A DNA stretch of 64,000 nt. Origin: Bifidobacterium dentium JCM 1195 = DSM 20436. Its GTDB lineage: Bacteria > Actinomycetota > Actinomycetes > Actinomycetales > Bifidobacteriaceae. The stretch lies in the NCBI RefSeq assembly GCF_001042595.1, contig NZ_AP012326.1, positions 2,046,001-2,110,000 on the forward strand. The letters run 5' to 3'. The number at the start of each line of letters is the position of its first letter. Within the stretch, counting starts at the first letter, position 1. Position numbers and translations under genes: made by a program. A model generated the notes under the pieces. The model did not search any database, had not been told where the DNA came from, and was given only the letters and a program-made list of their open reading frames with translations. Below are positions 32,421 through 41,517 of the stretch, one piece after another.

Positions 32421-33890
32421 CTACCCTCGCGTAAGCTTGCTTCGCACCAGTCCGAACACCCAGCACACGGTCTCTTCCCGTAGCAGAAGGCCGGCAGCCA
32501 GCCACACCGAACAATATGCGAACATGCCTGCCACCACCTGCACCGCGCATCCCATTGACAGACCGGGAGCGTTATATAGCAACATCGACAGGGTCGCGAA
32601 CGAGCACGCGTGGCAACCGCCCATACGGCATAGTCGCCCCAAGTTTACTGACTTGCAGAGCACGTCCCAGGAGTAGTGCATTTGCATCGTGCAAATGACG
32701 ATCTCCGCAACCAGCATGGATATCGCCGCTCCTGTGGCACCGAAACGCGCGTCCAGCAGCAGATTTCCCGCAAGACTGATTGGCACGCCCATCAGATTAG
32801 AGGCGGCAAGCCTATTTTCGCGGTCAAGCGGAGTAAGAATGCACAATCCCAAAAACGTACTCATACAGGAAAAGAAGCTTACCAATCCGATGATTCGCAC
32901 CGCAATGGCGGCATCGAGGTACTTCTCCGTGGATACCCATATGGTCAATGGTTCGGCTTCCATTACCAGATAGCAACATAGTCCGAGACAAAGGTTGCAA
33001 ATGGCGCCGAAACCTTTGCCGACAAGATCGTGATATTGCCGCATGGAATGTTTCGCATAATATGACAGACGCGGTACCAGCACTCCGACGATTGCGTTGA
33101 TCACGCTCCAGCACACGCCCTTGAGTTTAGCTGCAAGCTGGTAGAAGCCGACCTGCATATTGTTGGCGGAAAGCATACCCAGCAGGATACTGTCGAAGAA
33201 CAGGTAGATCGATGAGGCGATTGACTGTATCGCGAACGATGCGAGCGGTTTGACGTGACGCCTGATACGGAGCGGTACCGGCGTGCGTAGGTCAATCATG
33301 TTGCCGAGCCGAATCAGATTGAGCACGTTGTTTCCACAGGTTACGAACGCCGTTATCGCGCCATAAATCAGATAGTCGCCGTCGGCCCGCACAAAAATAA
33401 GCATGGCGACGAACGAGAGCGTTTTAAACACAACGCTGCGTATGGTGATGTATTCGTACTCCTCCATAGCTTGGAAGAACCATTCCACCCCGTAGGAAAG
33501 CAGTAACGTGCTGACGAGGAACATAAGCATCAGTACCGAAAGCCCACGCAGCCTAGGTACGAATACTATGGTCAGCGCGAAGCATCCCAGTACCGTCGAC
33601 GTACAGCCGGTGATGATGATGAGCAGCTCTTTGACCACGGACGCCAATTGGCGTTCGTCATGGCGCACGCGGGCGCATTCGCGTATGCCGTAGGCTGGTA
33701 TGCCCACCAAGCAGATCGTCGACAGCCACTGTGAGATGTTCTGGGCGAAGGTGACGTTGCCGTAGCCTTCCACGGAAAGCGTCCTAGTGATGTATGGAAT
33801 GGTGATGGCCCCAATCACCATGTTGGATGCGGTCAGAATCGTGTTCATCGCTGCATTGAACTTCACGGAATGAGCGAAATGCGTTGGCAT
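32421..33890 (-). CDS. Wzx-like polysaccharide flippase (first of three)
   Basis: This 489-residue protein has about 12-14 membrane helices and the polysaccharide-transport motif NMVIGAITIPYITRTLSVEGYGNVTFAQN at its start. It should move lipid-linked repeat units to the outer face. ATG 33890, with GAGGAG eight bases ahead, is preferred over the frame opening at 33926. It lies 16 bases after a GT2 gene and ends a minus-strand block with the EpsG-like gene, so these may serve the same polymer. It belongs to a different subgroup from the two flippases at 43026 and 50017. Confidence 0.87.
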   Translation of the reverse strand: MPTHFAHSVKFNAAMNTILTASNMVIGAITIPYITRTLSVEGYGNVTFAQNISQWLSTICLVGIPAYGIRECARVRHDERQLASVVKELLIIITGCTSTVLGCFALTIVFVPRLRGLSVLMLMFLVSTLLLSYGVEWFFQAMEEYEYITIRSVVFKTLSFVAMLIFVRADGDYLIYGAITAFVTCGNNVLNLIRLGNMIDLRTPVPLRIRRHVKPLASFAIQSIASSIYLFFDSILLGMLSANNMQVGFYQLAAKLKGVCWSVINAIVGVLVPRLSYYAKHSMRQYHDLVGKGFGAICNLCLGLCCYLVMEAEPLTIWVSTEKYLDAAIAVRIIGLVSFFSCMSTFLGLCILTPLDRENRLAASNLMGVPISLAGNLLLDARFGATGAAISMLVAEIVICTMQMHYSWDVLCKSVNLGRLCRMGGCHACSFATLSMLLYNAPGLSMGCAVQVVAGMFAYCSVWLAAGLLLREETVCWVFGLVRSKLTRG

Positions 33891-33906
33891 CTTGAAACTC
33901 CTCGAC

Positions 33907-34899
33907 TCAGCCCAAGACCTTGGCATGGCGACGTTTGAACATGATGAGCACCTTGCGGTACAGGGCAGGTGAAAGACACAGCAGGAGCATTTGCGCGCAT
34001 TTGGCTTTGGGGATCTCCGGCAGTCTCATGACACGGGGCAGAGCCTTGCGTACGAGCCTGACGGCATGTCGTTCGAAGTCCGCCCATTGCCCGCGTTGTC
34101 TTTGCAGAATGATGTTGTTGTAGGTGCCTATCGTTGCGATGAGATGACCGTACAGCATGTAATCGTACGACCGCGGATATTTGGTTCGTACCAGTTCCAG
34201 CGCGGTACGGGTCTCGTCGCTTTGCGCGGTGGTGATGCGCAGACGTAGCGTCATCCGCTCGTGCAGATGATAGCAATACTTCGGAGTGGAATCGTAAATC
34301 AGCGTCTCGGCCTTATCGATCATACGGAATGTGACGGGGTAGTCCTCGCCACTATGACGATCCACCGGGAAACGTACGTCATCGAATAGTTCACGTCGGT
34401 ACAGTTTGTCCCATACCGCGACATGGAAGTATCCGGGCAGGTTCACATATTTGAAGGCTTGTTCCGAATTCATGCGGAAACGGCATTCGGTCGCATACGG
34501 CACGTATGACTCGCCGTCCTCCCCTACAAGACTGGTACCGATGATGGAGATGTCGGCTTGTTCGCGCAACAGATTACGCAATAGCGTTTCGTACATGTCC
34601 TCAGCGATGCTATCGTCCGAGTCCACAAATCCGAGATATTCACCTTGCGAGGCCTCAATTCCGGCATTACGGGCGGCTGATGGCCCACTATTGCGTTGAT
34701 GGATGACACGGATTCTGGAATCCTGAGTCATCCAACGGTCGCATAATTCCGGACAACGATCCGGTGATCCGTCATCTATCAGAATGATGTCAAGGTTACG
34801 GTGGGTTTGTCTCACGATGGATTCCACGCACGCGTCCAAGGACGCCTCGACACCGTGTACCGGGACAATCACGGAGATCAGCGGTTGTTCATCGGCCAT
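33907..34899 (-). CDS. GT2-family glycosyltransferase
   Basis: This 330-residue inverting enzyme has the GT-A fold. ISVIVPVHGVEASLDACVESI is followed by the nucleotide-binding IDDGSPDRCP, then GFVDSDDS with the metal-binding aspartates, and SGEDYPVTFRM near residue 185 with the likely catalytic acidic pair. The C-terminal third, rich in Arg and Leu, is probably membrane-associated. The ATG follows AAGGGAA. It is 24 bases after the EpsG-like gene and 16 before the flippase, so it is in the same operon. The sugar donor cannot be read. Confidence 0.86.
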   Translation of the reverse strand: MADEQPLISVIVPVHGVEASLDACVESIVRQTHRNLDIILIDDGSPDRCPELCDRWMTQDSRIRVIHQRNSGPSAARNAGIEASQGEYLGFVDSDDSIAEDMYETLLRNLLREQADISIIGTSLVGEDGESYVPYATECRFRMNSEQAFKYVNLPGYFHVAVWDKLYRRELFDDVRFPVDRHSGEDYPVTFRMIDKAETLIYDSTPKYCYHLHERMTLRLRITTAQSDETRTALELVRTKYPRSYDYMLYGHLIATIGTYNNIILQRQRGQWADFERHAVRLVRKALPRVMRLPEIPKAKCAQMLLLCLSPALYRKVLIMFKRRHAKVLG

Positions 34900-34923
34900 A
34901 CCGTTCCCTTTCGCATCCTTCGC

Positions 34924-36015
34924 TCAGAAAAATACCTTATAGGGCAGCACACCGAAGTTTCCTCTGATGTAGACCTGTCGGTAACACATGAGGAACGATG
35001 CGGCCAGAATCACCAGTTCCACTGCGATCTGCATGCGTTCGCTTAGTGCGGCAAGCAAAGCCGCCAGCAACCAGATGAAAAACATGGTGAAGAAAATGGA
35101 CATGCGGTTCAAGGTGCCTACGCCAGCGAAAGCGTTGACCATGACCACATAAATCAGTGCTCCCGCCAATAGCAACGGCTCATTGCACTCGGATTGCACC
35201 CCTTCACGCACATTGTTCGACTGATTGAGACGCTTCCGCCACACGTAGGCGATATAAACCGACGACAACGCCAGAGTGTATAGCACCCAGAATATCGACG
35301 TTCCGGTGTTATTCATCAGCGAGTCATGCTGGTAGTGACGGTATTTGGGAATGAAACCGGCAACCCAGACGATAATGCCTCCACAGTCAAAGAACTGTAT
35401 CAGGAAAGTTACGACGACAGCCGCTATGGACTGCAGTTCGAAGTGCTCGGATTGCGCCCACCATCTCACGAAAGGGAGAAGCAGTACCACGATGGATGTG
35501 ATATGGAAGGTCATGGCAAGCAGCACCAAACCCAGCGCGAGCTTCCAGCGTTTCCGTTCGTACAGCATGAACGCAAGCATGCACAAAGCCACTGCGATGT
35601 ACTGACGGGAGATGTTCAGGGCCGTGAAAAACGTACGCATCCCGAAAATCATCAGGCAGGAGAAGCCCCACCACCGTTCTTCAACGTACTGGTAAATGAA
35701 TAGGCCAATGGCACTGTATAGCAGGAGACTCTCCAGAACGAATAGTACGGAGTAAGTGGCCCCTGACCAATATATAGCACCATTCAGCAAGCAATAGCCA
35801 GCTTCAAAATTGTATTTCAGACATTTGCCCGAGTGTCTAAGCAATCTCGCATACATGGGACTATCCGTACCGACATTGCTAGAACGCAACCCGGAAACGG
35901 TCGTCATCATCGTCAGCATCATAACCAGGCCGAAACATCGGAATTGCCGTAGCCTTGGTATCCGCATGAGTAGACATAGCATGCAACAGACCAGCATCAG
36001 CACGCCATAAACCAT
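34924..36015 (-). CDS. EpsG/Wzy-like polysaccharide polymerase
   Basis: This 363-residue protein has about ten membrane helices. The EpsG-family pattern is present: GTDSPMYARLL in the first outer loop, FEAGYCLLN, MIFGMRTFFTALNISRQYIAVALCMLAF, and FHITSIVVLLLP. EpsG proteins are thought to polymerise repeat units outside the membrane. It is the only clear polymerase of this kind in the window. The ribosome site (GGGGGC) is weak. It sits between two GT2 genes. Confidence 0.8.
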   Translation of the reverse strand: MVYGVLMLVCCMLCLLMRIPRLRQFRCFGLVMMLTMMTTVSGLRSSNVGTDSPMYARLLRHSGKCLKYNFEAGYCLLNGAIYWSGATYSVLFVLESLLLYSAIGLFIYQYVEERWWGFSCLMIFGMRTFFTALNISRQYIAVALCMLAFMLYERKRWKLALGLVLLAMTFHITSIVVLLLPFVRWWAQSEHFELQSIAAVVVTFLIQFFDCGGIIVWVAGFIPKYRHYQHDSLMNNTGTSIFWVLYTLALSSVYIAYVWRKRLNQSNNVREGVQSECNEPLLLAGALIYVVMVNAFAGVGTLNRMSIFFTMFFIWLLAALLAALSERMQIAVELVILAASFLMCYRQVYIRGNFGVLPYKVFF

Positions 36016-36048
36016 GTCGCCCCCATTCTCGTCATGCCCTTCGTACCC

Positions 36049-37080
36049 CTAGAATCCAATCCAGCGGTAGTATCCTCGATACAGGCTGCAGAACACAGCG
36101 AATATAGGCTCTCCCGCCATCACGCAGCATGTGGCCGCACGATCCTTCAACCGGGCGCCGCTATCGGCTCGGGCCAGAACACAGTATCGTTGGATTTCCT
36201 GCCATATGGCTTCCTTATTGCCGTACTCCCGTGCATCCAATGAGGAATACACCGTGCACAGCAGAGCCAAACAGCGCGAAGCGGTTTCCTTGCCGAGTTC
36301 AGGATGCCACCGCATCATATCCTCATAAAGCCCATGCGATACACGAATCGCAGACTTCACTTTCTCATCATGAAGCGCACCATAATTCCCCATGATGCCC
36401 GAACATCTACGCCTATAGGCATACAGGCTCTCATATACCAGCGCGCTGCCCCGCGCTTCATGCATGATGCGGTAGACGGTTGCCAAATCCTCGTACAACA
36501 GGCCTTCCGGAAACACCTTACCGTCGGCTGCAATACTGAGTAGTACGTCTCGTCGACATAGCCTCGCTTGCGCCCCGCAATTAATCCGTTGACGCAGCAA
36601 TGCTTTCTGAGCGGTCATTTCATCCGCGACTTTCACGTTCTTCCCGACGACTCTCATAGACGGCATTCCGTGGTCTCCATACAATCTGCAGCCACTGCCA
36701 TCACGAAACGGTCTAAGGTGGGCGAGAGAGGCACAGGGCATGCCGCTCTGCGCGATGGCGGACATGAGCGTGGACAAATAATATCCAGAAACCCAATCAT
36801 CACTATCCACAAAGGAGATATACTGGCCGCTGGCATGAGTCAAGCCCGTATTGCGAGCCACACTCAAACCAGCATTCTGCTGATGCACGACTTTGAAACG
36901 TTCGTCTTTCGCGGCATATTCATCGCAAAGCAGGTCGGAACCATCCGCCGATCCGTCATCAACGAGAATGACTTCGAATGACGGATAGTTCTGTGTTGCC
37001 AAGGATTCAAGACATTGACGGAGATAACGTCGAACGTTGTATACGGGAACGATGACGCTGATCAGCTCGTCAAAGGCCAT
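36049..37080 (-). CDS. GT2-family glycosyltransferase
   Basis: This 343-residue enzyme has LISVIVPVYNVRRYLRQCLESL, VDDGSADGS, and SFVDSDDW, followed by LYEDLATVYRIM with the acidic catalytic pair. A C-terminal segment of about 60 residues ends in aromatic residues and may touch the membrane. The ATG follows AAAGGGGA. It is the first gene of the minus-strand block that runs through EpsG, another GT2 and the flippase. Its promoter should lie in the 159-base divergent spacer to its right. Confidence 0.86.
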   Translation of the reverse strand: MAFDELISVIVPVYNVRRYLRQCLESLATQNYPSFEVILVDDGSADGSDLLCDEYAAKDERFKVVHQQNAGLSVARNTGLTHASGQYISFVDSDDWVSGYYLSTLMSAIAQSGMPCASLAHLRPFRDGSGCRLYGDHGMPSMRVVGKNVKVADEMTAQKALLRQRINCGAQARLCRRDVLLSIAADGKVFPEGLLYEDLATVYRIMHEARGSALVYESLYAYRRRCSGIMGNYGALHDEKVKSAIRVSHGLYEDMMRWHPELGKETASRCLALLCTVYSSLDAREYGNKEAIWQEIQRYCVLARADSGARLKDRAATCCVMAGEPIFAVFCSLYRGYYRWIGF

Positions 37081-37239
37081 AGCGATCCCCTTTGTTTGAT
37101 ACTATCAAACCCTATCTTTTGCACTCAAACAGCTTTACTTCAGAAGCCAGCAGCCTACATTCCTCCCTTTCCTGAAAGGTTATCGCCGGCCCTGCACAAC
37201 ATCTTTTCTCCCCCCACAACTATATAGTGAAGGTATTGC

Positions 37240-37746
37240 ATGAGGGGCTTGGAATTATCCGAGGGAGATATGACCGATCGAAGAACCAACGAAGAGAATC
37301 GCCAACAACCGACCATTTTTCTTGTGATTCCCTGCTATAACGAGGTCGCACAACTTCCCATCACCGCACCGGTATTGCTCGACAAAATCACTGCGATGAA
37401 ATCCAAGCACTTGATTTCCGATGACAGCCATATACTCCTTGTCGATGATGGCTCGGAAGATGGGATCCGGCAATACATTAGGCGACTCAATGATACTGAC
37501 TCGTCGCTTTTCCATGGCGTGAAACTAGCCCATAATCGAGGCCATCAGAACGCACTGCTGGCCATCTATGTAATCGTTTCCTGGGCAAGCAACAACGTGG
37601 TCTCCGGATGGGGTTCAATCATGTGCTCGCTATGGCTGATAGGTGGATTACTCATGTTGTCCATGGGAATCATCGGCGAATACATAGGGAAAATCTATCT
37701 AGCGGCCAAACACCGTCCGCGGTATGTCATCGAGGCCGAGATATGA
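37240..37746 (+). pseudogene. internally deleted GtrB-like bactoprenol glycosyltransferase
   Basis: The first 110 residues match the N-terminus of a GtrB-type GT2 enzyme: FLVIPCYNEVAQLP, LLVDDGSEDG and LAHNRGHQNALLA. The reading then jumps directly to the C-terminal membrane region (SIMCSLWLIGGLLMLSMGIIGEYIGKIYLA and a basic end). Intact relatives are about 310-340 residues; here only 168 remain. The D-x-D metal site, catalytic loop and first membrane helix are gone, in frame. Function as a transferase is very unlikely. ATG 37270 is another possible start. The stop TGA overlaps an ATG, suggesting a lost downstream partner. Confidence 0.8.
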
Positions 37747-37842
37747 CGCCCGCGCAAAGTCAATCGGATGTATTCCCTCCGACCATTTTTCGTAATCTCC
37801 CAACCGAATATAAGAAGGCTCCGATCGTCATAAGGACACGCA

Positions 37843-38412
37843 GTGATTCAGACAAAACAAGACTTATGCCGCTTCCTATCCGCGGAACGGGGCGCTTACC
37901 TGTACGGCGGCCGTATGGATACACTCCTCGCCTATCTCACCGATGATCCAAGAGCTCAGATTTGGCGTTTCCAGAAACGTCTGCGCGTATGTGAATACCG
38001 ATACAATAACCGGCATAAGACCCCACTTCATTACGTAATGTTTTTATGGGCGCGCAGGAGGAAGAACCGTCTAGGAAGCCGTCTTGGCATAGAGATTTCC
38101 GAAAATATCTTCGATGAGGGGCTTCGCCTGTATCATTACGGCAACATTGTCGTTAATGGAGACACACGAATCGGCAAAAACTGCGTGCTGCACGGTGCCA
38201 ATTGCATAGGGAACGCGGCTAAAGACTTCGCAGCACCTCATTTAGGAGACGATATTGACATTGGCGTCGGAGCATCCATCATCGGCGGCGTGACGATAGC
38301 GGATGGAACGATCATCGGGGCGGGAGCCGTCGTCACTCGCTCCATACCGCATAAGAGCACCACTGTGGTCGGCATTCCGGCCAAACCGATACGGAGGGGT
38401 GAAAACATATGA
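37843..38412 (+). CDS. serine acetyltransferase-like hexapeptide acyltransferase
   Basis: This 189-residue protein has an N-terminal helical part and a left-handed beta-helix of hexapeptide repeats (IVVNGDTRIGKNCVLHGANCIGN; DIDIGVGASIIGGVTIADGTIIGAGAVVTRSIP) ending in GIPAKPIR. The His in RLYHYGNIVVN and the repeats match the CysE-like group. In an EPS cluster it more likely O-acetylates a sugar than makes O-acetylserine. The start is GTG 37843, with TAAGGA seven bases ahead. Its stop overlaps the next gene by ATGA. Confidence 0.82.
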   Translation: MIQTKQDLCRFLSAERGAYLYGGRMDTLLAYLTDDPRAQIWRFQKRLRVCEYRYNNRHKTPLHYVMFLWARRRKNRLGSRLGIEISENIFDEGLRLYHYGNIVVNGDTRIGKNCVLHGANCIGNAAKDFAAPHLGDDIDIGVGASIIGGVTIADGTIIGAGAVVTRSIPHKSTTVVGIPAKPIRRGENI

Positions 38413-39959
38413 CTGCCATCAGCTCCCCGCGCACTGCCCAACATCCCAAAAACGCACCATTGCATATCGTGCTTAACGCAGCGGCCGCCATTGTAGCCGT
38501 TGTTCTGCTTGACTTGTTCTCACCTGTGCATCGTGCGAATCTGCATCTAATGCCCGACCAGGACTTCTTCCAGCTTGTCGGCAAGGTATGGGCCGAAGGC
38601 GGTGTCCCATATCGTGACATATGGGATCAAAAAGGACCCTTCATCTTTTTCGTCAACATGCTCGGATGGAAGCTCACCGGCAACGGGTTCGGCATCGTCA
38701 TCATTGAATGCGTCTTCCTGCTCATTGCGATGTGGTTCCTCTGGCTGGCCATCGGTACCATCCACGACCATGAACGCCCCTCCAGCAATGACAGGCCCGC
38801 TTATTCCCACGCCACCGATGCACTGACGCTATGGATTTGCGTGTTTTGGATCGCAGTATGCTTGCCCGGATCTTGGAATATGACCGAACTGTTCTGCTTG
38901 CCGTTCCTAGCTGCGAGCGCATGGCTCGTGATGCGTTCCCTATTCGCCTATCAGGACCATCCCGCGGACCGTGGCGTCTGGCGGATTCCCGGCGCGTGGG
39001 TATACGTTCACGGACTGGCGTTCGGTGTATGCTTCATGACCCGCCTGAGCAATGCCGTGGGGGTATGCGTGGGCGTACTGGTGTTGACCGTACTGATGGT
39101 AATACGACGGGCTTGGAAGAACCTAGGCACCTGCATTCTGGAGTTTTTAGCTGGCGTAGCAACGTTCTTCGCCCCGTTCGCGGTGTATTTCGCCGCGCAT
39201 GGTGTGTTCTATGAATTCATGTACGGTACGGTGCTGTATAACCTGCATTATGCCGGTGGGTTGAGCGCTACGTCGGGGCTTCCCGGTATCTCGACGCTTG
39301 TCTTGGTGTTCGCGGTTCCCGCTGCAATGCTGCTCGTGGGCATCATTCGTTCAATACGCCGCAAGGCTTTCACATGCGACTCGATTGTCCTCGTGCTCGG
39401 CTCGCTGGCATTCTCGGTCCTGTTCTTCCAGATGTTCACCATCCAGACCGGATCCTACCTTCATTACACGGTGATCGACGTGGTCTTCCTTCCTCTGGCA
39501 CTGGTACCGGCCGCAAATGTTCTGCATAATCAGCTACCACGTATCATGGCGTTGGCATGCGTAGCGTCCTTGTTGCTTGGCTATGCTGGGTTGCGCACCT
39601 GTCAGGTCGAGACCTGGCCGGAATTCGACAATACGTGGATCGCCCGATTGGCGAAGCAATCCCAAGGTTCCATAGCGTTCTACAACATGAATGCGTTGGC
39701 ATACACGCTCAATGATGTGAAACCCGCCTATCCTTACGCGGTTTTCCAGGACTGGCAGGCCGAGTTCAGCGACGATCTGCGAATCAAAATCGCCGACTCC
39801 TACGCACAGCCCCGCACCAAGATACTCGTGGTGCAGCAGTACGGCAATCTGACGCCGGTGATCGCGGACTCGTTGAAGACAAGGTACCGGCTTGTCCGCT
39901 CCTTTACCGATGATTCCGGCACATACAGCATCTATCAACGTATCGGACACGCAGTCTGA
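38409..39959 (+). CDS. GT-C-like polytopic membrane protein (tandem paralogue 1)
   Basis: This 516-residue protein has about 11 membrane helices and a C-terminal outer domain of about 100 residues. The first loop reads MPDQDFFQLVGKVWAEGGVPYRDIWDQKGP, with an aspartate after the first helix as in GT-C glycosyltransferases that use lipid-linked donors. The next gene repeats this pattern (WAEGG-PY-WDQKGP) and a matching C-terminal end (QDWQAEFSD against QDWEASFSD), so they are tandem paralogues. It begins by ATGA overlap with the acetyltransferase. Sugar specificity is unknown. Confidence 0.72.
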   Translation: MTAISSPRTAQHPKNAPLHIVLNAAAAIVAVVLLDLFSPVHRANLHLMPDQDFFQLVGKVWAEGGVPYRDIWDQKGPFIFFVNMLGWKLTGNGFGIVIIECVFLLIAMWFLWLAIGTIHDHERPSSNDRPAYSHATDALTLWICVFWIAVCLPGSWNMTELFCLPFLAASAWLVMRSLFAYQDHPADRGVWRIPGAWVYVHGLAFGVCFMTRLSNAVGVCVGVLVLTVLMVIRRAWKNLGTCILEFLAGVATFFAPFAVYFAAHGVFYEFMYGTVLYNLHYAGGLSATSGLPGISTLVLVFAVPAAMLLVGIIRSIRRKAFTCDSIVLVLGSLAFSVLFFQMFTIQTGSYLHYTVIDVVFLPLALVPAANVLHNQLPRIMALACVASLLLGYAGLRTCQVETWPEFDNTWIARLAKQSQGSIAFYNMNALAYTLNDVKPAYPYAVFQDWQAEFSDDLRIKIADSYAQPRTKILVVQQYGNLTPVIADSLKTRYRLVRSFTDDSGTYSIYQRIGHAV

Positions 39960-39990
39960 AATGCCTCATTTCGATTCCAAGGAAGTACCA

Positions 39991-41517
39991 ATGTCTGTTT
40001 CAATCCCCAAGCAAGAGACCTCAACGGCTGCACCGACGCGATCCCGATCAATCTATGCTCGCATGGTTCCAATAGTAGTGAACTCGCTGTTCGCCGCAGT
40101 GCTCATCACGCTTACGGACATCCTCTCTCCCATCTACCCCCGCGTGCTTGAAACGTGGTACTCCGATCAGTACATCTTCGAGCTCACCGGCAAGATGTGG
40201 GCCGAGGGCGGCATCCCATACGTGAATTTCTGGGATCAAAAAGGACCTCTGATTTTCCTGTTCAATATGCTTGGATGGAAACTCACGGAATCCTCATTGG
40301 GTATCTTCCTGCTCACCATTGTCTGGGCCGCCGTCACCGTGAATATGCTGTATCTGCTTGCTCGGGAATTCACTCCCCAACGGCATGGCACGGCAATGGT
40401 GGTAACAATAGCGTGGATATCCGCGGTATGGATCGGCATTCTCTGCGCTCCTTCCTGGAATCTGATCGAGCCCCTCTGTCTGCCGTTCCTCGCCGTTTCC
40501 CTGCTGATCGCCGTACGTTGGTTCAAACAGTGCGACAGCGATCACGGGTCCGTGGTGCCGTGGTGGCATCCCTTCGTATACGGATTGTCGTTCAGCGTCT
40601 GCCTGTTGTCCCGTCTGACCAACGCGCTATCCGTATGCGTCGGAGTGCTGGTCATCGCCATCATGCTTCTCCGGTGGAAACAGTGGATGGCGCTGCTCAA
40701 ATGCGCGTTGTCGTTCATCGTCGGCATCGCACTGCCGCTGATACCGTTCTGCGTTTACTTCGCGGCGCATCACGCGTTCTATGATTTCGTATACGGCACG
40801 GTGCTGTTCAACATCAGCTACGCGGGCAATTCCGAAAGCCTGCTCTCCTCGCAAATCAACACCATCGTGCTCATACTATGCCTGCCTTGCGCAATGGTGC
40901 TCGTATCCTTGGCACACATGCTGCTCGAGCGTCGCTGCAATCCCCTTGACTGGACCATAGCGATATCCGGCATCTTGTTCATCGTACTGTTCTTCAACAT
41001 CAGCCCATACCAGCATTACGCCGCGGTGGCAGCCATCTTCCTGCCGATTCTTCTGGGTGGTGTATGCCGGTACGCCGATCAACACATCCACATGCACTGG
41101 CAGACGCTGGTGGCGTTGGGACTGGTCATGGCCTTGTTGTGCGGGTACCAGGCCAAAGTGGACAATAAGCTCATCTGGTCAGAACCGACGTATGACGAAC
41201 CAGAATTGGAACAGGTCATCCAAGAGGCCCATGGTGACATAGTCCTCTACAACGTGCTCGTCGGCGCATACCTGCAATACGATCTGAAACCGATGTACCG
41301 ATTCGCATGGCTCCAGGATTGGGAGGCGTCGTTCAGCGACAGCTATGCGAAACTGCTGCGTGAAGAGTTCGCCACCGCCCGTGCGAAATACATCGTGGTG
41401 CAGCCGTATTACACGATGCCGAAGCCTGCCATCGACCGCATCCTTCATGACCGATACAAGCCCGTACGCACCATTACCGTGGAAGGAATGGATACCGTTG
41501 TCTATGAACGTCGATAA
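39991..41517 (+). CDS. GT-C-like polytopic membrane protein (tandem paralogue 2)
   Basis: This 508-residue membrane protein is similar along its length to its left neighbour: SDQYIFELTGKMWAEGGIPY, NFWDQKGPLIFLFNMLGWKLT, LLSRLTNALSVCVGVLV and a C-terminal outer domain with YIVVQPYY. ATG 39991 is preferred because AAGGAAG lies six bases ahead, although the frame opens at 39892 within the previous gene. The pair looks like a duplication that diverged, perhaps to transfer two different sugars. It overlaps the next gene by 14 bases. Confidence 0.72.
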   Translation: MSVSIPKQETSTAAPTRSRSIYARMVPIVVNSLFAAVLITLTDILSPIYPRVLETWYSDQYIFELTGKMWAEGGIPYVNFWDQKGPLIFLFNMLGWKLTESSLGIFLLTIVWAAVTVNMLYLLAREFTPQRHGTAMVVTIAWISAVWIGILCAPSWNLIEPLCLPFLAVSLLIAVRWFKQCDSDHGSVVPWWHPFVYGLSFSVCLLSRLTNALSVCVGVLVIAIMLLRWKQWMALLKCALSFIVGIALPLIPFCVYFAAHHAFYDFVYGTVLFNISYAGNSESLLSSQINTIVLILCLPCAMVLVSLAHMLLERRCNPLDWTIAISGILFIVLFFNISPYQHYAAVAAIFLPILLGGVCRYADQHIHMHWQTLVALGLVMALLCGYQAKVDNKLIWSEPTYDEPELEQVIQEAHGDIVLYNVLVGAYLQYDLKPMYRFAWLQDWEASFSDSYAKLLREEFATARAKYIVVQPYYTMPKPAIDRILHDRYKPVRTITVEGMDTVVYERR

